DNA of 64,000 nucleotides, taken from assembly GCA_018136815.1 (NCBI GenBank), contig JADDIW010000087.1, positions 7,501 to 71,500 on the forward strand, written 5' to 3'. The notes under the pieces are model-generated. The model saw only the letters and a list, made by a program, of their open reading frames with translations. It was not told the DNA's origin and searched no databases. This document shows, piece after piece, positions 35,608-46,700 of the stretch (positions are counted from its first letter, which is position 1; each line of letters begins with the position of its first letter). This DNA comes from Isochrysis galbana (lineage: Eukaryota; Haptophyta; Isochrysidales; Isochrysidaceae). The translations under genes were made by a program, and so were the position numbers.

Positions 35608-36002
35608 TAGCCCGGTCACTCACTAGGGGGGTGCGGAGGGCGAAATCGGTAATGGGCAAATAGAGGCCTAAATAAGCTTTCTATAGGTTCTGGTATGAGA
35701 GATCAGCAAAAAAAATGGGGGGTCCGCCGGCAAAATTTTCGAAAAATGGCCAATTTTAAGCCTCCGAAGACCAAGCGCTAAAAAGTATTCGGGCCCCCCT
35801 CCGGTATATTTTTACTGATGCCCTTCATGCAAGGCATGCACAACTAGTGACGGAGCCATAAGCTCTACCAGCTCATACCCTCCACGAAATGTGCTTCTCT
35901 ACACATTATATGATCATCGACACAGATTGCGATTGACATCGATATGTACATGAGTATCACTACTAACAGCCGTTCACGAAACGCTACAATTGTTGAGACG
36001 AG

Positions 36003-36960
36003 AAGCCCCAACTTTGCACCAAAACTGGGCGGGCTGCCGGCGTTTTGGTGTTGATCCAGTTGCACTGGGTGGCACACCAAGCACCATATTTGCAAATGCC
36101 GCCCTTGCAGCTACGCCAATCGCCGCAGCCGGCCGCGTGCACCGCGCCGAAATCGGCCACGCCCCCGGCTTCAACGCTACCGTCCCGGTGCCATGATACG
36201 CGCGAGTGCCCAACTTTGAGCCGGTACCGAGCGCGCTGGCGGCGCTTTGGTGTTGATCCAGTTGCACTGGGTGGCACACCAAGCACCATATTCACAAATG
36301 CCGCCCTTGCAGCTACGCCAATCGCCGCAGCCGGCCGCGTGCACCGCGCCGAAATCGGCCACGCCCCCGGCTTCAACGCTACCGTCCCGGTGCCGTGATA
36401 CGCGCGAGTGCCCAACTTTGAGCCGGCACCGAGCGCGCTGGCGGCGCTTTGGTGTTGATCCAGTTGCACTGGGTGGCACACCAGGCACCATATTCACAAA
36501 TGCCGCCCTTGCAGCTACGCCAATCGCCGCAGCCGGCCGCGTGCACCGCGCCGAAATCGGCCACGCCCCCGGCTTCAACGCTACCGTCCCGGTGCCGTGA
36601 TACGCGCGAGTGCCCAACTTTGAGCCGGCACCGAGCGCGCTGGCGGCGTTTTGGTGTTGATCCAGTTGCACTGGGTGGCACACCAGGCACCATATTCACA
36701 AATGCCGCCCTTGCAGCTACGCCAATCGCCGCAGCCGGCCGCGTGCACCGCGCCGAAATCGGCCACGCCCCCGGCTTCAACGCTACCGTCCCGGTGCCGT
36801 GATACGCGCGAGTGCCCAACTTTGAGCCGGCACCGAGCGCGCTGGCGGCGTTTTGGTGTTGATCCAGTTGCACTGGGTGGCACACCAAGCACCATATTCA
36901 CAAATGCCGCCCTTGCAGCCACGCCAATCGTCGCCCCCGCCCGCGCGCATCGCGCCATAG
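36003..36960 (+). repeat. Satellite subfamily A, 202-bp units
   Basis: About five units with exact 202-bp spacing; TTGATCCAGTTGCACTGGGT recurs at about 36051, 36253, 36455, 36657 and 36859. The units are almost identical. Because 202 is not a multiple of 3 the reading frame rotates, giving the overlapping 117-, 125- and 168-codon ORFs that are not genes. It passes into subfamily B around 36930-37000. Confidence 0.95.
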
Positions 36961-38760
36961 TCGGCCGTGTGTGGCGCCGACGACCACGCTAACGTCACCT
37001 GGCCGAACGGGCCGAGTGCCCAACTTTCGACCGCGACCGGGCGCGCTGCCGACGCTTTCTCGGTCTTGCACTGGGATAGAATGGCTCATCAGACACCATA
37101 TCCGAATATGCCGCCCTAGCAGCAACACCAATCGTCGCCCCCGCCCGCGCGCATCGCGCCATAGTCGGCCGTGTGTGGCGCCGACGACCACGCCAACGTC
37201 ACCGGGCCGAACGGGCCGAGTGCCCGACTTTCGACCGCGACCGGGCGCGCTGCCGGCGCTTTCTTGGTCTCCCACTGGGATAGAATGGCTTGCCAGGCAC
37301 CATATCCGAATATGCCGCCCTAGCAGCCACGCCAATCGCCCCCGCCGCCCGCGCGCATTGCATCATAGTCGGCGGTGCGTGGCGCCGAAAACTACGCCAA
37401 CTTTACCTGGCCAAACGGGCCGAGTGCCCGACTTTCGACCGCGACCGGGCGCGCTGCCGGCGCTTTCTCGGTCTTGCACTGGGATAGAATGGCTCATCAG
37501 ACACCATATCCGAATATGCCGCCCTAGCAGCAACACCAATCGCCGCCCCCGCCCGCGCGCATCGCGCCATAGTCGGCCGTGTGTGGCGCCGACGACCACG
37601 CCAACGTCACCGGGCCGAACGGGCCGAGTGCCCGACTTTCGACGGCGACCGGGCGCGCTGCCGGCGCTTTCTTGGTCTCCCACTGGGATAGAATGGCTTG
37701 CCAGGCACCATATCCGAATATGCCGCCCTAGCAGCCACGCCAATCGCCCCCGCCGCCCGCGCGCATTGCATCATAGTCGGCGGTGCGTGGCGCCGAAAAC
37801 TACGCCAACGTTACCTGGCCAAACGGGCCGAGTGCCCGACTTTCGACCGCGACCGGGCGCGCTGCCGGCGCTTTCTCGGTCTTGTACTGGGATAGAATGG
37901 CTCATCAGACACCATATCCGAATATGCCGCCCTAGCAGCAACACCAATCGCCGCCCCCGCCCGCGCGCATCGCGCCATAGTCGGCCGTGTGTGACGCCGA
38001 CGACCACGCCAACGTCACCGGGCCGAACGGGCCGAGTGCCCGACTTTCGACCGCGACCGGGCGCGCTGCCGGCGTTTTCTTGGTCTCCCACTGGGATAGA
38101 ATGGCTTGCCAGACACCAAATCCGAATATGCCGCCCTAGCAGCCACGCCAATCGCCCCCGCCGCCCGCGCGCATTGCATCATAGTCGGCGGTGCGTGGCG
38201 CCGAAAACTACGCCAACGTTACCTGGCCAAACGGGCCGAGTGCCTGACTTTCGACCGCGACCGGGCGCGCTGCCGGCGCTTTCTCGGTCTTGCACTGGGA
38301 TAGATTGGCTTACCAGACACCATATCCGAATATGCCGCCCTAGCAGCCACGCCAATCGCCCCTGCCGCCCGCGCGAATTGCATCATAGTCGGCGGTGCGT
38401 GGCGCCGATAACTATGCCAACGTTACCTGGCCAAACGGGCCGAGTGCCCGACTTTCGACCGCGACCGGGCGCGCTGCCGACGCTTTCTCGGTCTTGCACT
38501 GGGATAGATTGGCTCATCAGACACCATATCCGAATATGCCGCCCTAGCAGCAACACCAATCGCCGCCCCCGCCCGCGCGCATCGCGCCATAGTCGGCCGT
38601 GTGTGGCGCCGACGACCACGCCAACGTCACCGGGCCGAACGGGCCGAGTGCCCGACTTTCGACCGCGACCGGGCGCGCTGCCGGCGCCTTCTCGGCCATC
38701 CACTAAGATAGAATGACACAACAGGCATTACTTGCAAAGATGCCGCCCTAGCAGCCACGC
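36961..38760 (+). repeat. Satellite subfamily B, 204-bp units with 408-bp higher-order pattern
   Basis: About nine units of 204 bp; CACTGGGATAGAATGGCT-like sequence recurs at about 37069 and every 204 bases after. Alternate units resemble each other more (GGTCTTGCACTGG with CAACACC versus GGTCTCCCACTGG with CCACGCC), giving a 408-bp period over the first six. Since 204 is a multiple of 3, one frame stays open for 581 codons; the repeat structure explains this without coding. Confidence 0.95.
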
Positions 38761-39685
38761 CAATCGCCGCCGCCGGCCGCACACATCGCGTCGAAGTTGG
38801 CCCTGCGCAACATCGACAACAAGACCAAGGGGGCCGAATGGGCCAGAGTGCCCAACTTTCGCACGCGACTGCGCTTGCCGCTGGCGCTCTCTTGCCCCTC
38901 AGCTTGCTTAGGGCGATCTAAATCTCATCACATGAAATGGTTCCGCCCCAGGAGCCAAATCCATGTACCTAGCGGCCACGGCGCACGCCTTTGCGGTGAA
39001 GGCGGAGGTGAGAGGTGAACACGCCACACACTAGCTCTCAAAATTTCGGATCAACGGTGGGCGCGAACGCGTGGGGCCGGGCCAGGAGGCTTTGAGGGTT
39101 ACAAGCAGGCCCTGAACGGGCCGGTCGCGACCAGCCCGTCGCGCCGCACGGCCACATGAGGAGCTGCACCTCCAGGCGTCCAAGCGAGCGCTTCTCGACG
39201 TCAATCGGGCCGTGGCCCTGGGCGTCGGGCCGGATCGAATCGAGGCATTCCTGCGGTGCGAGGGGCCAGGACGGGTTAGTACGAGTGTGTGCGACCCTCA
39301 AGAACCAGCGTGCGACCTACTAGTCACCCCCCACCCTGCTCGCGAGAGCTCTGGGCTCTGCATGGCCACCACCTCCAGGCCATTCTTCGGCCGATCGCGG
39401 GCGATCGGACGTCGCGGAAGCTCCGCGTTTTTTAGAGTGATGCGCCCTACATTCACTACTCTGATTCCCTCCCGTGAGCGCCCGCCTGAATCTCCCAAAA
39501 TAGCCCGCCACGCGCGGGGGAAGGGAGGGGGGTCCCTCACCGACGCCATTGCCCTTCGTGGGGCGGGAGGGGGTCGTTCGGAGGGGGAGGGAGTTGGCGG
39601 GGCAGGTAGGGGGGGACCCTAAGGAATCCTTGGACACCCAGGGGAGGTGGGAAATAGTGGTTAAAATGAGTGAGTGACCGGGCTA

Positions 39686-39692
39686 CCATTGC
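39686..39692 (+). repeat. Target-site duplication, right copy (CCATTGC)
   Basis: Immediately outside the right terminus of the element; identical to 35601-35607. Confidence 0.8.
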
Positions 39693-40715
39693 TATGGGGA
39701 AGATTGAAGATGCGATCTCGACGGTTCGAGATACGATCTCCCCCTCACATAACACATAACTGCCCATCTCCGTCGCATTCGCGAATCGACACTCGTTAGG
39801 CTTCGCTCTTCTCTCTTCTCTTCGTCGTTCGGCATTTATCGTTATAATTCTTTGCTTTCTCTCGTTCTCGGCCAAAAGCTTCGCTTGGATGCATGGTGCA
39901 TGGGATCTTGGGTCTTGGGTTGTGGTTGTGGAGCACGCTCTCTCTTTCTGTCTATTCTCGGCAAGTTCCCGCAGGTATTTTACAGTGGTAATGATAATCC
40001 CAGGTGGGAAATAGTGGTTCAAAAGAGCAAAAGAGTGAGTGACCGGGCTAATTTAATGTTTAATGAGCTAATTTCAAGTTCGTCAAAGCCGGGCCCCCGA
40101 GGAGCTAGCCGCTGGGCGTATTCTATTTTAAAAAGCTCAGCTTAGGTCCCTTTTAACCCTATGGAAGTGGGTGTCGGTTGAACAGAGGAGAGAGAGGAGA
40201 GGAGAGGAAGTGGGGGAGAAGCAAGAGAAGAGCAGCAGAGGCCAGCGGAGTATTCTCCTTCTACCGGGTTTATGTGATGAAACGTGAGGGGGGTGGAGTC
40301 GCAAAAGAGAGAGGAGGCGCGGGGCGGACAAAGCGATTTCACGGACTCTCTCCCTGGTGTGAAGAGGGGCGAAAATTCTGTTAGGAGAGGAAAAGAAATG
40401 AATTCTTGAGAAGTGTGAAAGCGGGAGAAGGAAGAGAGGCGGTTTGGACGAGAAGAGAGAGAGAGAGAGAGAGAGAGAGTGAAATGTGGCGGGTGGGATA
40501 GGAAAGAGAGCAACGGAAGAGAGAAGAGAAGACACTGTGGAGAGAGAGAGGGGCGCGATGGAAATGAGAAGAGAGTGAGAGACGGAGAGAGAGAAAAGAC
40601 GCAGGGAGAGCGCCGACAGAGAAGTGAGAGAAAAGCCATATTACAATAGTGGAGACGGAGAGACAGGAAGAGAAAGGAGAGAGAGAGAGGGGGGGAGAGA
40701 AGAGAGAGAGAGTGA

Positions 40716-40752
<37 letters not shown>

Positions 40753-40774
40753 AGGGAGGGAGGGAGAGAGAGAG
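39693..40774. repeat. Flank of the element, second R-type terminus, and purine tract before the dynein start
   Basis: 39765-39955 matches 3525-3675. 40003-40050 repeats the right-end sequence of the element (GGGAAATAGTGGTT then AGTGAGTGACCGGGCTA, ending at 40050), so a second R-type end lies 365 bp after the first. From 40180 to 40774 the + strand is strongly purine-rich (GAGA, GGGA), directly abutting the dynein ATG. No gene. Confidence 0.6.
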
Positions 40775-43700
40775 ATGGCGGAGGCCCTGCTGTTGGAGAC
40801 TCTCTCCCTGGTTCTCAAGCTGAAGCCGGAGACATGGAGGGCGGCGCTCGAGGACGAGGAGGAAGGGTGGGCGGTGAAGGACTTCCTGCAGAGGCCAGAA
40901 GCACAGGTGGGGACGGAGAGAGAAAGAGAGAGGAGAGAAGAGAGAGAGGGAGGGAGAGGGAGAGGGAGTGGGAGAGGGAGAGAGGGAGGGAAAGGTGAAA
41001 GAGAGGGAGAGCGAGAGGGAGAGGGAGGAAGGGGAGGGAGGGGAGGGCAGGGAGGGGTAGCCCTTGGGGAGGGGAGGGAAGGTGGGGGGTGGCGGGGGGG
41101 CAGGGAAAGAGGGAGAGGGGGAGAGGGAGAGGATGGGAGAGAGGCTAAGTGAGGGGGGGTGGGGCGATGCGGCAGGGGCACGGAGAGGAAGAAACAGGGA
41201 GAGGGGTGGTGGTGAGGCATGTAGGAACTGATGGCGGGAGAGGAGAGACAACTGTCCGTAGAGGCACATCTACACAAATGGGGAAGGGTGGGCCTTGCGG
41301 GGAGAAGGGAAGGGAGGCTATGCAGTGATCGGTCTTCTGCAGCGGCCCCATGATTTTAGCGGAGAGGGTGGAATGCTCGCACTAGAACTCTCCAGTCAGC
41401 GGCATACCTGCACGTGTACCCACGATCTGTGGTCGTGGTCCACGCCTAAGCTGAGGTGGGACAATTCTCGTGCGAACCACTGCGTGCACGATGCTCCAAC
41501 AGTGCCCTGTAAAGGGGGCGGGCGAGAGCACGAGAGCTGCCAACGCCCATGTGCAAGCACGTTGGAGCTACTAGACACCAAGAGGGGGAAGGGAGATCGG
41601 TTGGCCTGTGTGTGCGGCGGGTCTGTCACCGGGGCCGGCCCTGTAGGTGATCCCGCTCAACCGTCCGGCGTTGGGGGACGTGGGCGACCAGAAGGGTGGC
41701 CCAGGCGCCGATGGAAGGCGTAGTGAGAGGGGTGGCCGTGGTGGCCGGCCTGTAGCAGCACGGCCGCACTTGTATGAGCTTGAGGGTGGGGCCAAGGGGT
41801 AGGCCAGAGGGCTCGGAGACGATGGTGGGGCCTCCAATGCTTGCAAGTGCGAGGCGAGCGCCGGGTGTGCGGGCTTTGAGACGCTTCCCCCGCATCACGC
41901 GTGCTACCGTTTACCGCGCGTCCTTCCCCCGCCCACTCATTGCAGCGGCTCTTCGTGGGGCTCGGCTCGGATGGTGAGCTCTGCTGCCGTTCTTTGCCAC
42001 CGACCGGCTGGACCAATAGAATAGTCTACTTCCTCAAGCTGAGGAAAGTGCTCCTCACCGAGGTCAACGTGTGTGAGCCTGCGGCCCTGCCCGCCTTGGC
42101 GAAAGCCCCCCTCCCCCCCTCTCCGTTGGCGCGCGCTGCCCATTCCCCCCCCCGCCCCGCCGCCCTATTCGCTTGCGACACGCCGGGCGCCGACATCGCC
42201 CTTCACGCGCGCCCGTGTCCGGAGTCTTTCAACACCCCACTCCCTCGTGTTGACGCTATGCGAGCCCACCTTGTGACCGAGCGCTCTTCCTGTACCAGTT
42301 TTTTGACGAGGTGGTGTGTGGCGACCTCAACGGTGGCGTCGGTGGCGCGGGACCGCTCGAGCAGCTACAACGTGTTGCTGCAGACATCTCGTTACCAATC
42401 ATCTCGTCGGCCGCGAGCCGCGGCGCTTGGCCCGAGCCAATCGCCAAGAATGTCACTGACGCGATGGGCAAGCTCATTTCTGCTACCTGTGTCGCCGTCG
42501 GCCAGGTGCTGTTGAGGCTGCGCCGCCCGCGCCGCTTGCGCACACTCTCTGAGTGCACGCCCACCACTCACCACAGGTACACGGCAGAACACGGCTGCCC
42601 GTCCCGCCCCCAGCCGACACAGTCAGCGGGGCAGGTTGGGCTCCGCGCGAACGCATCCAGGCACTAGAGCTTGCGGTCGCAAGCTGGACACGACAAATCA
42701 AGGCGATACTCAAGACGGACCCCGAGGCGACAGCCGGCTGGTGCGCCACGCTCTCACGTGCGCCCACGGCGCTCTGCTCTGTGCTCGCTCGCGCACCAGC
42801 AGCACACTCAGCCCGGCCTGTTGCACACCGGCCTCTGCTGCAGCTCGACACTGCCGGGCGCGATGACGGAGGTGGACTTTTGGGGGCAGCGCACATCCAA
42901 CCTTACCGCAATTCTGAAGCAGCTTCACGATGACAACGTCAAGCGCGCCCTCAAGGCACTCGATCTGGCGAGGAGTGCCGCGTTACCGCCATTTACGCGG
43001 CTGACCAAAGAGGTGAGCTCCTCCACCCTCTGCACTCCTTCCATTCCCGTGTTTCACACAACGCCGCCGCAAGCGCTCCCCCCCCCACCGCCGCTGACCC
43101 GACCGCCGAATCCCCCGTCCATCTCGGAGGTCGCCGCCGCGGCTGCCGAGGCGCGAAGCAACTCCTCCTTCCTCGCCGCCCTCGAACCGCACCTCCTCGC
43201 CTTTCGCGACGCCTCTACGCTGCGCCGGCTGCAAGAGTCCGTCCGGCCAATCTTTCACACGTTGCTTCTGTTGTGGAGGCACTCACCTCATTACAACACG
43301 CCGACCAGACTGGCGGTGCGCTCCCTCACGCCACGCTGTGCTTCGAAAGCAACGCGCTCCTTCTCGTCCAACGCGACGTGCTGCGTCGTACCGCGCCAAC
43401 CGCACCGAGGTGGTAAGAATGCGCTCACCCGCACACCTGCCCACCACGCTGCCTCCACTAGGTGCTCGTGCGAACGCTCTGCAACGAGCTTGTCTTCAAG
43501 GCACGGCACCACCTGGACTCGTCGACGCTCTTTGCAATCGAGCCCCTGCAGGCGGTGGAAAAGCTGCTGGCAGCGCTCAAGGCATGTGGCCGCCATCCTG
43601 TTTACCTGGCAGGCCGTGCGCGCGCAACCTATGCGGACGCTCTGATCGCGCAGCTGCACGCGACGCAGGTGTGCGGCACCTTCAAGTCGACATACTTCGA

Positions 43701-46700
43701 CTACAAGTCAAAGACTGCGCTCGAGTGCCCCCAGAACCCGTGGAAGGTCCAGAACAGCCTGCTCTTCGCGCACCTCGACGCCTTCCTCGAGCGATCCCAC
43801 GACGTGCTCAGCATGTTCCGCATCTTCGCGCAATTCGGTACTCGACGCGCGACGCCGCCAATGCGCTTGCTAGCTACACCGGCCGCGCTGCCCGCCTGCT
43901 GAGCACGCCGCTCCGTGCGCTCGCGCTCTCTTAGATAAGCTGGACAAGATCGAGCTAGGCGGGCGCAGGGGACGCGCCCTCTCAGCCTCCGTCTTCCAGA
44001 TCCATGCGGACTACCGCGCCGTCGTCGAGTCCTTCAACGGGCGGGACTACGACGTGCTCGACCCCGAGGTAGTCATGCGCCCACGCGGTTGATTTCAACA
44101 CGGGAGCCAGCCGAACATTGGGGCGCTGTGCGCCGGCCAATGCGCGCGTTCAACTCCTCACGCGGCCCACGGCCGCTCCGCCCGACCGCAGGTCAAGACG
44201 TTCGATGAGGACTTCTACGCTCTACGCGTCCATGTGAAAGAGTTCGAACGGAGGCTTGGGGACGTGTTGCAACAGGGCTTTGACGACAGCGAGACGGACT
44301 TTGCTGCCTTTCGCCTCATGGAGGCCTTCGAGGGCATTCTCGAGCGAGAGTATTTGCAGGTGCGTACGTGCGGGGAACTGAGTGCGGCAGGTGAACCCCG
44401 TGGGGATGTGAGCTCTTGACTCACGGAGTCGCGTGGTCTGGCAGGCCGACCTGGAAAAACGACACGTCGCTCTTCTCCGCTCCTTCCTCGAGGATCTCCA
44501 TGTCGTCGAGGACCATTTCCATAGCGAGTGCTCCGTGTCGTCGCGTGGCTCGTATTTAGAGCGCGAGGGGCCGCCGGTGTATTACAACATGCCCCCCATC
44601 AGCGGCGCCGTCGCCTGGTGCCGAGCACTGCTCGATAGGCTGGAATTGCAGATGCAAAGGCTCGAACTCACCATGCGGCTCATGCTTGACACTGACGAGG
44701 TCCGTCGCGTGCCCTCTGGCGAGGCACATGTACGTGCCTGGACTACGCCGCGCTGACGCCGCCGCCTTGCATTGCCAGGCGAAGGACGTGAGCAAGATGT
44801 TTTCCGCACTCACCTCCACCATACGCGCCTTTGAGGCGGAGCGCTTCTCGATGTGGGACCCTGCTGCAGTGGGCGAAGCCCAGCATAAACTTCGGCAGCC
44901 GTTGCTCGTGCGAGAAGAGGAAACGGGCCGTGTCTCCGTAAACTTCGACGCTGAGCTCGTCGAGCTGCTGCGCGAGGTGAAGTATCTGTCCCAGCTCGGC
45001 AAGGAACTACCGGAGGTGCGGCGCTCGGCACCTCTTTGCGTGGGCCGCTGCCGCTGCACTGCTCAGCCACGCGGCCACGCGGCCACGCGGCCTCGAGCCG
45101 TAGCCGTCGCCTAATAGCTGGCACACGGTCTGCTGGTATCCACCTTCTTCCCCGCGCTAGCGTAGGAGGCTGACGAGCTGTGCCAGAGCGCAGAGACGTT
45201 GCGCGTACAGCGTGGCAACCTCGAGCTCGTCGTGGGCAAATACAATGCCATCCTTGGCATGATGCTGGAAGTGGAGGCGGCCCTCCTCGCGCCACACATC
45301 GCCACGATCGACGCTGCGCTCTGCCGAGGCATGGCACCCGACGACAAGTCGCTACACAAAGGCGGTGAGAACGGCATGAACCTGACGTGGCGCTCCTTGT
45401 CCATCGACGATTTTGTGGCCGAGGCAGGCGTGCTGGTCGAGGAGGCATATACTACGTTAGCAGGCGTGCAGGTGCTCACTTGGCCAAGGCGGCCGTGCTG
45501 CCGAGCGCGCCCTATCCAACTCCGGCGGCATGCGCTGGCTCTCTACCGTAGTGAGTTGAGCGCCCTGCCATAGCCTCCGCCTCCTCCATCTGTTTCAATA
45601 CCTGCGCGACTGGTCGTAGGGCAACCGTCGCTCCATGCAGGAGATCCTTAACGGTTGGTGCTCTGCGTCTCTCTTTCACCGGCCGCACCTGCCTGCGGCC
45701 TCCCCTGACGCGTACGAGGAAGCCCACGCGCACCATCTCTCAGCCAGATACGCGGACATCGCCGCTGGCGGAAAGGAAATCCACAAGCTATTGCTCGCAT
45801 CCAATCGCCTGCTAAAGGTGTGCCCACACTTGAGCTTGCTCTACGCCTCGCACGCCTTTCCGCCCGTCTCACGCCTCGCCAGCCGTAGCGCCACCCGGCA
45901 TCCTACGCTAGTCGCATGCAGCCCTCATCTATCGTGCACGTGGCTCTCGCACGTCAGGTATCTAAGGGAGCCCCCACATGGCGTGCGTACGTTGATTTCG
46001 TAAACGGCATCCTCGTCGAGGGAATTACAAAGACGGTGAGACGGCGCTCTGGCCTCAACAACCATTTGCACGGGGCTCCTCTATTCATTGCTCACTGCGC
46101 CGTGCCCGACGCGGGCGTGTCTCAACCCACCCGCAGGTCGCCAACTCGCTCTCCGCCCTCGCGTCGACGCTCGCGCCATCTGCCACGGCCGCTCCTCCCC
46201 TCTTCTCGATACAGCTTGAGCTCGCTGTGCCGCATGTCCAGTTCGCGCCTCCGTTGGCAGACGCCGCCCTCGGTGGCGCGGCCCAGCCTATTCGCGACCG
46301 CATCAGCTCCTGGGTTCGCGGCTTCTTTGCCGTCGGCCGCCTCGTGCGGCGCCTCGACCGCACTGACGGCGACTTCCTCAAAGAGCTCTCCGACTCGGAG
46401 GAGGTCCGCTTCCATACGCACGCCATCCGTGCGCACCTGGTGGCCCACGAACTTGCCGCCGAGGAATTCCGCGCGCCGTTCGCTGCGTATCGCGACCTGT
46501 GGACGCGCGACATCGCCGCCTCACTCGCATTTTTCTTGGGCGAGCCATCCGCCAGCTCGGGCCCGGACGAGCCACCCGCGGCCGAGATGCCCGTGCTCAG
46601 ACGTATAAATTCGGCCTCTAGTATCGCCTCCTCCGCCGATGGGGCTGTGGCTGAGGCAAGTGAGCAAGATGAGAACGAGGATAGCGAAGATGGCGGTGGT

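Larger units (their letters stand above)
35608..39685 (+). mobile_element. Complete non-autonomous inverted-repeat element carrying a 202/204-bp satellite array
   Basis: The left end TAGCCCGGTCACTCACT (35608-35624) and right end AGTGAGTGACCGGGCTA (39669-39685) are perfect 17-bp inverted repeats. They are flanked by direct repeats CCATTGC at 35601-35607 and 39686-39692. If the first T is counted as target, the duplication is 8 bp (CCATTGCT). This is the signature of a DNA-transposon insertion of 4,078 bp. Interior: a left subterminal region (to about 36000), 14 tandem satellite units (about 36003-38760) and a right subterminal region (about 38760-39685) that recurs inverted at 60693-61640. No transposase is seen, so it would need a protein supplied elsewhere. 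The terminal bases and 7-8 bp duplication do not fix the superfamily; hAT-like is possible. Confidence 0.85.

Noticed and set aside
36971-38716. 581-codon + strand ORF through the satellite array as a gene
   Set aside because: The period of 204 is divisible by three, so any stop-free frame in one unit stays open in all; both strands are open and there is no start context or non-repetitive domain.
36003-38760. CRISPR-like array
   Set aside because: The units are about 202-204 bp head-to-tail with no unique spacers, and the genome is eukaryotic.
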